A DNA stretch of 11,946 nucleotides from Verrucomicrobiota bacterium (GCA_005887855.1 VBQB01000071.1:1-11946); one strand, 5' to 3'. Counted from the stretch's first letter, positions 1 through 6,836 are shown. Notes: generated by a model from the letters alone, not told the origin. Program-made: numbers and translations.

Positions 1-2
1 GG

Positions 3-341
3 GAGCTTGATCCAAAAAAAATTCAGCAGTTCGGCTTGATCGCTGAGCAGGTAGAAGAGGTTAATCCTGATTTGGTGGCGCGAGACGAGGATGGCAAGGC
101 CTACACCGTGCGCTATGAAGCGGTGAACGCGATGTTGCTGAACGAGTTTCTCAAAGAGCACCGCAAGGTCCAGGAATTAGAAGCCATTGCCGCGAAGCAG
201 GAAGCGACTGCCGCGAATCAGCAGAAGGAAATTAAGGCGCTCGCTGCAAGTTTGAAACAGCAGGCATCGCAAATCCAGAAGGTGAGCGCAGCACTTGAAG
301 TGATTAAACCTGCACCCCAAACGGTTCTCAACAATCAGTAA
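3..341 (+). CDS. Peptidase S74 / tail-fibre chaperone domain protein, C-terminal end (partial)
   Basis: This is the 3' end of a longer gene; the frame is already open at the left edge, reading ELDPKKIQQFGLIAEQVEEV and onward to a TAA stop. The GLIAEQVEEVNPDLV...YTVRYEAVNAMLLNEFLKEH block is the hallmark of the C-terminal intramolecular chaperone domain (Peptidase_S74 family). This domain helps trimeric fibres or adhesins fold and in many members cuts itself off. After it comes about 60 residues rich in Ala, Gln, Lys and Glu (EAIAAKQEATAANQQ...) that should form a coiled coil, then a short APQTVLNNQ tail. The catalytic Ser/Lys region and the passenger domain lie outside the window, so self-cleavage cannot be judged. 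Such proteins are common in soil Verrucomicrobiota as large surface proteins and need not be phage-derived. A TTG inside the frame at 36 could be mistaken for a start, but similarity clearly extends upstream of it. Confidence 0.85.
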   Translation, partial: ELDPKKIQQFGLIAEQVEEVNPDLVARDEDGKAYTVRYEAVNAMLLNEFLKEHRKVQELEAIAAKQEATAANQQKEIKALAASLKQQASQIQKVSAALEVIKPAPQTVLNNQ

Positions 342-496
342 AGCTGCCGAGCCTAGCCGCTTTTTGGAACTCGAGTCGGCGATTCGGGCGTCCGAACCGC
401 TGCCATCAACCTACCCCTAGTCTGAAATCAGACGAAGGTCATGGTTGCACAGAGGTTTCGGCCTTTTTCAAGCAGCTTTCACGGTGCAGAGATTTC

Positions 497-1264
497 GTGA
501 TCGACTTCGCCGGACAAGTGGAAAATCATGAGGAAAAAAGCGGGGGATTATCACTTAGACGCAAGATTAAAAACGCGATATTTTTTGGGATGCGAAGCTT
601 TCTCACTTACCTCTCAGAAAGGCGTAAATGGGCATCAAAAGGGACAGGTAGAGTTTGCGGATGGGTATCTCTCATTGTTGGAGCCACGCTGGCGATTCTA
701 ATTTGGTTTTCTCCACAGTGGTTTCACGATCATATCTCGGATAGGACGATCGCGTTTGTTCTGATTATGGTTCCGTTACTGGCTGGAGCGAGCGTATTTC
801 TCGTTCGGTGGTTCGTCTCTCCCTATCCGACCTATATGCAGCTTCGACGGGAGCTAGACGCGCTGACCGACACGAAGAAGCAGGAACGCGCCAAAGTTGT
901 CCACGGCTGTTTTGAGCGAAGCGTTGTGATCCTAAAACAACACCATTCGGTCTTGCTGTCGTTTCACGCGCTATCGCGTGCAGAGGGATACAGATTGGAA
1001 TCCAATAAGGAAGTTGCCGAGGTTTGCGATCTAATCCAAGAGGCTGGATACGATCATCCGTTTAAAGGAATATCTCCGGGACACGTGCCAGAAAAAGATT
1101 GGCTGCCTTTTTTGAAGCACGTCAAACACGCTCCTAATATCAATCCGGAAGAGGGCAAGGATTATCTTGAGGCCGCCGATCGGTGGCGACATGAGCACGG
1201 TTATCCTTTGCCAACTGAGGATGCTGATTTCACATTGTTATTTGAAAAGACGTTGCTGCGATGA
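497..1264 (+). CDS. Hypothetical membrane protein with two transmembrane segments
   Basis: I do not recognise this 255-residue protein. It has a basic N-terminus, two hydrophobic stretches at about residues 53-73 (CGWVSLIVGATLAILIWF) and 84-106 (IAFVLIMVPLLAGASVFLVRW), then about 145 charged, soluble residues. The likely topology is a helical hairpin in the inner membrane with both ends on the same side. The soluble part begins with a charged helix (RRELDALTDTKKQERAKVV) and contains several His and Trp residues but no motif I can name. The start is uncertain: GTG at 497 gives the longest form and has only a weak upstream purine run (GCAGAG), while ATG at 590 (residue 32) would keep both membrane segments. 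It is AT-richer in places than its neighbours. It converges on the membrane gene at 1370-1750. Confidence 0.65.
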   Translation: MIDFAGQVENHEEKSGGLSLRRKIKNAIFFGMRSFLTYLSERRKWASKGTGRVCGWVSLIVGATLAILIWFSPQWFHDHISDRTIAFVLIMVPLLAGASVFLVRWFVSPYPTYMQLRRELDALTDTKKQERAKVVHGCFERSVVILKQHHSVLLSFHALSRAEGYRLESNKEVAEVCDLIQEAGYDHPFKGISPGHVPEKDWLPFLKHVKHAPNINPEEGKDYLEAADRWRHEHGYPLPTEDADFTLLFEKTLLR

Positions 1265-1369
1265 TGAAAATGACCAATTAAGCCACTTTAATCACGCGGC
1301 TTCCACCTGAGCCCAAAGATTTATGGTTTTTGTCTCGCCAAGTCGCGCGGGTTTTTTTATGAGTCCTAG

Positions 1370-1750
1370 TTAGGGTTTGCGCGTTGCCACGCGCCGGATC
1401 AGCCAAACGACAAACCAAAGAAGCGCCATGGCTGCAGCATATACGATGATATTAAGGGCGACGCTTATAGCGACCACGGTGTAGCCAAAAAAATCGTGTT
1501 CATCACCATAAGTCACGATGATGATGACTCCTGTTGGCCATAGGAAGAGACCGTTACCCAGAGCATAGTCCCGGACTGGACGCGAACTGTAATAAAGTAG
1601 CGGCCCAAGAGCCCCGACAGCGGCGCCGGTCAAAACAGCATGTTTGAACCTCGGAAATCGCATCGCATAAAAGCCAAGATAAGCGACAGACTCAGCGGTA
1701 AAAAGCCCGAATGCACCCCGCGCTTTTGTCACTGAAGCTGTTCGCATCAT
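1370..1750 (-). CDS. Hypothetical multi-pass membrane protein
   Basis: A 126-residue, strongly hydrophobic protein of unknown function. Likely membrane segments are residues 37-54 (HAVLTGAAVGALGPLLYY), 66-81 (NGLFLWPTGVIIIVTY) and one long stretch at about 90-118 that ends in a positively charged tail (WLIRRVATRKP), consistent with a cytoplasmic C-terminus. A short acidic loop (GDEHDFF) separates the second and third segments. The frame starts with two adjacent ATG codons (1750 and 1747); no clear Shine-Dalgarno sequence precedes either. It converges with the gene ending at 1264. The 105-nt gap holds a T7 tract at 1352-1358 after a GC-rich stretch, but I could not draw a convincing terminator stem. 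The composition and charge pattern support a real membrane protein, not a shadow frame. Confidence 0.6.
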   Translation of the reverse strand: MMRTASVTKARGAFGLFTAESVAYLGFYAMRFPRFKHAVLTGAAVGALGPLLYYSSRPVRDYALGNGLFLWPTGVIIIVTYGDEHDFFGYTVVAISVALNIIVYAAAMALLWFVVWLIRRVATRKP

Positions 1751-1929
1751 CGCAGGGTTCAGTTAGTTTCCGCCGGTTTCGCCAGATTTCCTGGTGAAGC
1801 CGAACTAGAAGCAAATCAAGAACAGGGTGAAGTGTATGAAGCTCCGCAGTGGAAGAAACTCGGGCGACATCGTGGTTCCAAAGAAGGGAACTGCCGGGGA
1901 GCCGTCGGATGCCATCGACTGGTTACATG
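1751..1929. other. Intergenic stretch without a supportable gene
   Basis: This lies between the membrane protein gene and the 3' end of the frameshifted secreted-protein gene. The plus strand has an open stretch reading RFPGEAELEANQEQGEVYEA and on to a TAA near 1938, but it has no credible start and overlaps the end of the minus-strand gene. I treat it as unassigned, possibly a decayed remnant. No hairpin or repeat stood out. Confidence 0.3.
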
Positions 1930-2440
1930 TCAGAAGTAATTTTCACCGCGCTTCATGTAATACCGACCGAAAATGAAGTCTGTCTTGGTCAGCACAATGA
2001 TCGTCTCTCGTGTGGCATCCGCCACTGAGGTGCCCTCGACAAACTGATTTCCCTCGATGCGCCAGATGCCGTGGGTGGACTGAATGGCGTCCTCGAACTC
2101 GGGTAGCATAGTCCAAGTACCGTCAGGGCTAATATAAATAGCTGTGACGAGGAGATGCCCGCTTTCCAACGACTCGCTTCCTCAACAATTGCGAATCCAC
2201 ATTGCTCGCCATCGGATGGCGCACGACTTCAGCATCAACTGCTTGCCAGCCCTCCTTGTGCTCGCGAACGAGTCTGTCGCGGAGCCGAGCGAGATGAATA
2301 ACGAAGTGAATCCGAGCGGCTTCGCTCGGACTCGCCTCGTATTCTCTCCGGGCCTCGCGAAGCTCCTGCGGCTCTTCCGCTGCCCGTGATGTCGCAAGCG
2401 CAATCATCACTGAGAGGATCGCTATGCGCGCGAGTGACAT
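1930..2440 (-). pseudogene. Secreted protein of unknown function, interrupted by a single-base frameshift
   Basis: Two minus-strand frames read as one protein. The upstream part starts at ATG 2440 with a signal peptide (MSLARIAILSVMIALATSRA, probable cut after AA near residue 21). It then has a charged helical region (ELREARREYEASPSEAARIHF, LARLRDRLVREHKEGWQAVDAE) and ends ...KRASPRHSYLY at a TAG at 2129. The downstream part in the next frame reads ISPDGTWTMLPEFEDAIQ, then HGIWRIEGNQF, and ends YYMKRGENYF at the TGA at 1930. Removing one T near 2129-2134 joins SPRHSYLY directly to SPDGTWTM, giving about 168 residues. The second half, with repeated GxW and short beta-strand-like segments, looks like a small beta-sheet or lipocalin-like domain; that is inference. 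Whether the frameshift is genuine decay or an assembly error cannot be told here. If both halves were translated independently, the second could start only at a TTG (2169). Confidence 0.6.
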
Positions 2441-2555
2441 CTAGCGAGAAAGAGCTCAGCTACGGCTGGCGAGACCTACCGTGAGGAAGCATCAAATGCA
2501 CTGAAACTGTTTTGATCATGGGAAAGCGTGGTCACGCGTAGCGGTTAGCTGTTTG
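2426..2555. repeat. Repeat block copy A, upstream of the broken secreted-protein gene
   Basis: This copy shares two exact 12-mers with copy B: GCGCGCGAGTGA at 2426-2437 and GTTTTGATCATG at 2509-2520. After the second 12-mer comes a related tail, here GGAAAGCGTGGTCACGCGTAGC and then GGTTAGC, ending about 2553. The two 12-mers are 83 nt apart here (start to start) against 26 nt in copy B. The first 12-mer overlaps the 5' end of the broken secreted-protein gene, where it encodes SLAR in MSLARIAIL. The second lies about 70 nt upstream of that start. Confidence 0.5.
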
Positions 2556-2563
2556 GCTAAGCC

Positions 2564-2932
2564 TCATTTCGCATAATGGTCGGCCCCAAGGAAGTGAAGG
2601 GAGATGTAAGGTTCGTTACCGACCACCCAGCTATCATGCGGAACCGACGGGATATGAAACAAGTCACCTCTGTGCATCTCGATAACCCGGCCGTCGTCAA
2701 AGACAGCCGTTGCCGTGCCTGCAAGCACCATCCCGACATGCTCAATCTGGCAACGTGAGGCGCCGACGCTCGGGCCCACGTGCTCGCTCCAGCGCCACCC
2801 TGGCTCGTAGGTAGCTCGGCCAATCGTCATACCGCCCAAACGCACGATCTCGAACTTGCCCTTGGTGAGAATGCGAATCTCGTCAGGCCGCTCAAAGCGC
2901 TTGAGAATGACTTCAATGTTGTCGGCGTTCAT
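2564..2932 (-). CDS. Cupin domain-containing protein
   Basis: A single-domain cupin of 122 residues, a small beta-barrel that usually holds one metal ion. From the ATG at 2932 it begins MNADNIEVILKRFERPDEIR. The first cupin motif region is at about residues 45-72 (PGWRWSEHVGPS... CQIEHVGMVLAG, with H51 and H65 as metal-ligand candidates). The second is at about 89-104 (GDLFHIPSVPHDSWVVG, with H93 and H99). The frame extends upstream to a GTG at 2986, adding 18 residues (VLVAGNPVPSKIGIRIDV). I prefer 2932 because it gives the usual length of this cupin type, but neither start has a good ribosome site. Substrate and reaction cannot be inferred: members include enzymes, sugar-binding proteins and regulators. 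It is a free-standing gene about 190 nt downstream of tag and is preceded by repeat copy B. Confidence 0.8.
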   Translation of the reverse strand: MNADNIEVILKRFERPDEIRILTKGKFEIVRLGGMTIGRATYEPGWRWSEHVGPSVGASRCQIEHVGMVLAGTATAVFDDGRVIEMHRGDLFHIPSVPHDSWVVGNEPYISLHFLGADHYAK

Positions 2933-2986
2933 AACATCGATGCGGATTCCAATTTTACTGGGAACAGGATTACCCGCTACGAGCAC

Positions 2987-3059
2987 GCGCGCGAGTGAAA
3001 ATGTCTCGAGCCGTTTTGATCATGAAAAACGTGACCGCGTAGCCGTAGCCGCTAGCCGC
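2987..3059. repeat. Repeat block copy B, upstream of the cupin gene
   Basis: This copy has the exact 12-mer GCGCGCGAGTGA at 2987-2998 and GTTTTGATCATG at 3013-3024, in the same order as copy A. They are followed by AAAAACGTGACCGCGTAGCC and a GTAGCCGCTAGCCGC tail that resembles the copy A tail. Relative to the cupin start at 2932, GTTTTGATCATG lies about 80 nt upstream, close to the roughly 70 nt seen in copy A. Copy B appears to lack about 57 nt found between the two 12-mers in copy A. It could be a shared promoter or regulatory segment, a duplicated leader, or a dispersed intergenic repeat. Confidence 0.5.
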
Positions 3060-3118
3060 ATCGTTGGTCAGACCACTCCTGCTCAGTGATGATTTTATCG
3101 GCCCACTCCACCATCTTG

Positions 3119-3721
3119 CTAGGCGGTCGAACGCAGTTTGCGTTTTGGATAGAGATAGCAGGTGGTCAGGTGATCGTTCACAAGGCCGGTGGCCTGCATG
3201 AAGGCATAGATGATGGTAGTGCCAACGAAACGGAAGCCGCGCTTGCGCAGATCTTTGCTGAGGGCGTCAGATTCGGGCGTGGATGCGGGGAGTTGCTTCA
3301 GAGCGTCCCACTTGTTTATGAGAGGCTTGCCCCCGACGAACCGCCAGACGTATTTGTCGAATGATCCGAACTCGCGCTGAAGCTCGAGGAAGGCGCGCGC
3401 ATTGCTGATGGTGGCTTCGATTTTCAGGCGATTGCGGACGATGCCGTCGTCGGCAAGCAGGGCTGCGACCTTTCGCTTATCGTACTTCGCGATCTTCTTC
3501 GGATCAAAACGGTCGAAGGCGCGACGATAGTTGTCGCGCTTCTTGAGGATCGTGTCCCAACTGAGCCCGGCCTGTGCGCCTTCTAGAATGAGGAACTCAA
3601 AGAAGACGCGCTCGTCGTGGACCGGCCGTCCCCATTCCTGATCATGGTAGCGGATTGCTAATTCGTGAGCCGCCCAGGTGCAGCGGGGCTTATCTGCGAT
3701 CTTTGCGACTGAGGCGCTCAT
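3119..3721 (-). CDS. tag: DNA-3-methyladenine glycosylase I
   Basis: Tag removes 3-methyladenine from alkylated DNA in the cytoplasm, the first step of base-excision repair. The protein fits the family in length (200 residues from this start) and in motifs: RCTWAAHELAIRYHDQEWGRPVHDE near the N-terminus, the LILEGAQAGLSWDTILKKRDNYRRAF helix block, and the C-terminal TGLVNDHLTTC. The zinc ligands known from E. coli Tag are present as the first Cys (RCTW), the His of YHD, and the His and Cys of NDHLTTC, with the characteristic H-x3-C spacing. The ATG at 3721 is preceded on its strand by GGAGGGAGGG with about 7 nt spacing, which favours it over the GTG two codons upstream (3727). It begins 51 nt downstream of the aldolase stop on the same strand, so the two are probably co-transcribed, with no obvious functional link. 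Confidence 0.95.
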   Translation of the reverse strand: MSASVAKIADKPRCTWAAHELAIRYHDQEWGRPVHDERVFFEFLILEGAQAGLSWDTILKKRDNYRRAFDRFDPKKIAKYDKRKVAALLADDGIVRNRLKIEATISNARAFLELQREFGSFDKYVWRFVGGKPLINKWDALKQLPASTPESDALSKDLRKRGFRFVGTTIIYAFMQATGLVNDHLTTCYLYPKRKLRSTA

Positions 3722-3772
3722 GGTCACACCCTCCCTCCGAAGTGGACGCGCTGTTGTTTGTGCGTCGCCAGG

Positions 3773-4801
3773 TCAGGCGACCGCGTTCTTGACTTCCATT
3801 TCTGTGGTGTATTTGCCGAAGCGCGCTTTACTATTGCACCAGGCGCGATGATGGAACACCTGCTGCGCCTCGGCCACCTTCGCCGGATCACCTTTCCAAG
3901 CTTTGAGCACGGGAGCTTGCAGGGCGCGTCCAAAGGAAAAACTCAATTCCCACGGTACGTGGTCCAGATGATTCATTGCGTTGAGATGTTCGGTAGCTTC
4001 CAAATCACTTTGTCCGCCCGAGAGAAAGACAAGCCCAGGGACAGCCACTGGCACCACTCGTTTCATGCAGCGCAAAGTGGCTTCAGCGACTTCCTGCACC
4101 GACGCTTGCTGCGGACAATCTTTCCCCGAAAGCACCATGTTCGGTTTCAGTAGCATCGCTTCCAGTGTGACGCGCTGCTCGGACAAAGCATGGAAAACGA
4201 GTTCCAGCGTTTGCTCGGTTACCTCGAAATGCCGCTCGATCGTGTGTGCACCATCCATGAGCACTTCCGGCTCAACGATTGGCACAAGGTCCGCTTCCTG
4301 GCTCAGTGCCGCGTAACGCGCCAGCAATTCTGCATTTGTCTCGATGCATCTGCGTGTCGGAATCTTGTCGCCGATGCTGATGACCGCGCGCCATTTGGCA
4401 AAGCGCGCTCCCAACTGCCGATATTCCGCTAGCCGTTTGCGCAGCCCATCAAGACCCTCGGTGATTTTCTCGCCTGGGAAATTAGCCATCGGCTTCGCGC
4501 CTTTATCCACCTTGATGCCGGGAATGATCCCTTGCTGCTCCAACGCCTCGACGAAGGTGCGATCGTCGCGAGTTTTCTGCCGAATCGTCTCGTCGAAGAG
4601 TATCACGCCGCTGATAAATTCACCTACACCTGCTGTGGTAAACAAAATTTCACGATACCAGCGCCGGTTCTCCTCCGTTGAAACAACGCCGATGCTCTTC
4701 AATCGCTTCTCAATTGTCGGCGAACTTTCGTCCGCTGCCAGGATCCCTTTGCCCGCCGCGACGAGCTTTCTCGCTATAGATTCCAAATTTTCATTTTTCA
4801 T
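3773..4801 (-). CDS. Class I fructose-bisphosphate aldolase
   Basis: It cleaves fructose 1,6-bisphosphate to dihydroxyacetone phosphate and glyceraldehyde 3-phosphate through a lysine Schiff base, and works reversibly in glycolysis and gluconeogenesis. The 342-residue sequence is of the animal/plant-like class I type, not the metal-dependent class II type. All expected catalytic signatures are visible: GILAADES (D24), GIKVDKG (K97), FAKWRAV (K136), PIVEPEVL (E177 and E179) and LLKPNMV with the Schiff-base lysine K219. The SGGQSDLEATEHLNAMN and WELSFSFGRALQ phosphate-site regions follow. It ends FGKYTTEMEVKNAVA, without the terminal tyrosine important in the vertebrate muscle enzyme. The ATG at 4801 has an upstream AAAGAGAGAAGA purine run at about 5-8 nt, a reasonable ribosome site. 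It is the first gene of a likely two-gene unit with tag. Confidence 0.97.
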   Translation of the reverse strand: MKNENLESIARKLVAAGKGILAADESSPTIEKRLKSIGVVSTEENRRWYREILFTTAGVGEFISGVILFDETIRQKTRDDRTFVEALEQQGIIPGIKVDKGAKPMANFPGEKITEGLDGLRKRLAEYRQLGARFAKWRAVISIGDKIPTRRCIETNAELLARYAALSQEADLVPIVEPEVLMDGAHTIERHFEVTEQTLELVFHALSEQRVTLEAMLLKPNMVLSGKDCPQQASVQEVAEATLRCMKRVVPVAVPGLVFLSGGQSDLEATEHLNAMNHLDHVPWELSFSFGRALQAPVLKAWKGDPAKVAEAQQVFHHRAWCNSKARFGKYTTEMEVKNAVA

Positions 4802-5415
4802 GAGTCTTCTCTCTTTACTGCGTTGCGGAATAAATTAGTGGATGCGACATTCAACGAGAATAAGCTCAGCCACGGCCTCCGGCGGCGCAAGCGGCAGACC
4901 GGTTCGATCACAGTGCGGTTGGCGGCCTACTTGTCGCTCAGCCACCGCTCGAACGGATGATCGCGAAATTTCTTGAAGCACGAACGTCGGATTTTTTTGA
5001 GCCGCTCCATGGGAATTAATGTCTTCCAGTCGAATTGTACTGCAGCGGGCGCGGGCAGTCGTCGAGCCAAGCGATAACTCCGTGCATCGGCAACGCATGA
5101 GCTTCTCGCTTGGAGCTGATGCTTGGTCGTACGATGCTCGGCAAGTTGCCGCTCGTCTCGAACTCGCTCGCGAATTTTTCGGTCGGTGAGAGCCTTGAAG
5201 CTGCCTTTTGTCACGTTCCCCCTGAATTTGCACAAATTTATCGCATTTGCTTGAGCATCTGGATGTCCCCAAGCATCGCAGCGGCGGGCAATCGAAAAGA
5301 CGCTCTTGCGCCGAAGGTCCGATTGGTCAATATCTGCGGCGGTGTAGCGGACGTGTATGTCGAGCGAAATTCTTCCCCTGAGCGATCGCACTGACAGATG
5401 TGGAATTTTGCGAAC
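4802..5415. other. Long stretch with no firmly supported gene
   Basis: About 610 nt separate the divergent aldolase and GH25 genes. On the minus strand all three frames contain protein-like pieces over 4927-5270, and none clearly wins. One frame is open from 5454 to 4927. Another is open through 4835-5272 but looks like low-quality Arg/Ser-rich translation. The third holds a short natural-looking piece, AHALPMHGVIAWLDDCPRPL, around 5030-5110 before a stop. This could be a small gene plus noise, or a decayed gene with several frameshifts. The aldolase promoter must lie at about 4802-4926, but I could not pick a reliable -35/-10 pair. No tRNA or strong hairpin was seen. Confidence 0.4.
4927..5214 (-). 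CDS. Possible small basic protein (hypothetical)
   Basis: This is a tentative call. The frame starts at GTG 5214, preceded on its strand by AGGGGGAAC, a purine-rich ribosome-site candidate at slightly short spacing, and ends at TAG 4927, giving 95 residues. The product is strongly basic (VTKGSFKALTDRKIRERVRD... and a C-terminal PMERLKKIRRSCFKKFRDHP, FERWLSDK). The last 35 residues look the most like a real protein. The frame is open further upstream to 5454, but that part overlaps the GH25 start and reads poorly. I know of no family. The main alternative is that the stretch is a decayed gene, because a different frame nearby also reads naturally. If real, it is upstream of the aldolase gene on the same strand, 125 nt away. 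Confidence 0.3.
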   Translation of the reverse strand: MTKGSFKALTDRKIRERVRDERQLAEHRTTKHQLQARSSCVADARSYRLARRLPAPAAVQFDWKTLIPMERLKKIRRSCFKKFRDHPFERWLSDK

Positions 5416-6104
5416 ATGAAATTGTCGATCTTGCGTGTTTTGTTTTTGCTGCACGCATTATCAGTATTTGCCTTTGCGTCGAACAGCGTGGTGAACATGT
5501 CGCATTACGATTTGATGCGCCCGGATTTCGTCGCGATGAAAAGCGAAGGAATCCTAGGCGTGATTCATGAAGCCACGTATCCGCGATTCGATCGCGACGC
5601 CAGATATCGCGAACGTCAGGTGGCGGCGACGCAAGTCGGCTTGCTTTGGCGCGCATATCATTACGGCGATGCGACAAATCCGATCCGCCAGGCCGATCAT
5701 TTCCTCGGCGTCGTGGCGGCGTCAGCGCCAGCGCCACGGTTGCTCAAGCAGTCGCCTTCGTGGAACGAATCCGCGAACGCACTGGCAAGTATCCCGGTTT
5801 GTATTGCAGCGAGTATCGCCTCCGGCAGATGCTTTACGGTCCGGGAGTGACGGCAGCGCAACGCCGGACGCTTGGGAACTGCTGGCTCTGGATCGCGAAT
5901 TATCATTTTAAGCCGCGCAACACCGCCCCGTGGGATCAATGGCATCTCTGGCAATACTGTGGAGATGGTAAGTGCGATCTCCCGCGGAGCATGTACCCAA
6001 AAAGTATCGCGAATATTCGCAGGGCGGAACGCAATATTTTTCGCGGCGATAACGGCGCGTTACAACTCTTCTGGCAAGAAAACGCCTGGTTTCCGACCGG
6101 ATAG
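5416..6104 (+). pseudogene. GH25-type lysozyme (muramidase) relic: frameshifted, catalytic segment missing
   Basis: GH25 enzymes hydrolyse the MurNAc-GlcNAc bond of peptidoglycan. The first frame has a signal peptide (MKLSILRVLFLLHALSVFAFA), then the GH25 opening SHYDLMRPDFVAMKSEGILGV, IHEATYPRFDRDARYRERQ and LLWRAYHYGDATNPIRQADHF, but then drifts out of frame and stops at 5850. The second frame picks up at about 5736 with TVAQAVAFVERIRERTGKYP, GLYCSEYRLRQ, WLWIANYHF, WDQWHLWQYCGDGKCDLPR and ends FWQENAWFPTG. The segment that should join them, carrying the family's catalytic Asp-x-Glu strand after the QADHF helix, is missing. Only a GC-rich short-repeat run (GTCAGCGCCAGCGCC) lies at the join, about 5715-5736. 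I infer a small internal deletion, not a multiple of three, that removed the active site. ATG at 5398 is an alternative start, six codons upstream, with a poorer signal-peptide fit. Confidence 0.75.
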
Positions 6105-6236
6105 GTCGCGCTTATCGCGCCGGTGGCCGAACTTCGTATAAGTGCATCGCTCGTTATGGTGATTTCACCACGACGGGGTTCCCAAATTGTTCCAACGCGG
6201 GTCTCTTGCGTACAAAACAGCCAACAGCCAACAAAG

Positions 6237-6836
6237 TCAGCGCGCCGCGGCCGTTGTTTTCGGTTTCAGCTGACTGGGTCCGGAGTCGTGTAGCCAGGCG
6301 GTTTCTTGGACGTCCTCCTTCCATGCCGTGATCCCGGAATGGCCGTAATGCTGTTCCAATTCATACTCGTAATCTTTTTTGACAGTGCACCAGAATAATC
6401 GGCCGGCCCTGCGCCAACCATCAATGATGATTCCGTCCTGGAACGGCTGGTTGCGGGCAGTGACTACCAGACAATTGTTTTCGCTCGATGTTCCCGCATA
6501 AGCGGCGCCCCAGTGAAGCACCAGCGTCTTGAGCTTGAGTTCTTTCAGACGCGCGCCGATATCGCGCGTCCAATGGCCGCACCACCCACGTTCCCGCACG
6601 CCGATGTTGACCAGGAAGCATTGAAACTCAGGGTTTAGAACGATATGGTATTCGCGTGCGAGACTACGAGCCGTGGTGTGCGCGGTCGCCGACAACAGCT
6701 CGGCCTCGCCCGGATCTACATCGGGTGCGAGCGCTACGAGCGCATAGCGCAGGTACTTGATCGATCTCGCGTCTCTCGCTTCAGCCGCGTTTACGAGAAT
6801 GAGGGATGCAAAGATGAAAAAAGCGCTGCGGATCAC
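6237..6836 (-). CDS. Hypothetical secreted protein with four cysteines
   Basis: A 199-residue protein I cannot assign to a family. It begins with a clear signal peptide (VIRSAFFIFASLILVNAAEA, probable cleavage after residue 20), so it should act in the periplasm or outside the cell. The mature part has four cysteines, C73, C86, C122 and C150 (FQCFLV, GWCGHW, NNCLVV, FWCTV), enough for two disulfides. It also has several aromatic patches (LHWGAAYAG, IIDGWRRAGRLFW, TAWKEDVQETAWLHD) that give it the look of a compact enzyme or binding domain. The GTG start at 6836 is supported by an AAAGGAAA ribosome site about 9 nt upstream on its strand. It lies 75 nt downstream of the gene at 6912-7490 on the same strand and converges with the GH25 relic. 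Confidence 0.7.
   Translation of the reverse strand: MIRSAFFIFASLILVNAAEARDARSIKYLRYALVALAPDVDPGEAELLSATAHTTARSLAREYHIVLNPEFQCFLVNIGVRERGWCGHWTRDIGARLKELKLKTLVLHWGAAYAGTSSENNCLVVTARNQPFQDGIIIDGWRRAGRLFWCTVKKDYEYELEQHYGHSGITAWKEDVQETAWLHDSGPSQLKPKTTAAAR

Noticed and set aside
383..432. Two short palindromes (TTCGG-GCGT-CCGAA and TCTGA-AA-TCAGA) after the S74 gene
   Set aside because: Stems of five bases without a T tract are expected by chance at this length; not strong enough to call a terminator.
1..1264. Idea that the S74 protein and next gene mark a prophage
   Set aside because: No capsid, portal, terminase, integrase or lysis genes follow; S74 domains are common on large non-phage surface proteins.
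1310..1360. Possible intrinsic terminator with a T7 tract after the gene ending at 1264
   Set aside because: The T tract is real, but no stem of useful length could be paired in front of it on either strand.
4344..4838. Plus-strand open frame opposite the aldolase gene
   Set aside because: Ser/Arg-rich translation with no natural composition; the aldolase on the other strand is unmistakable.
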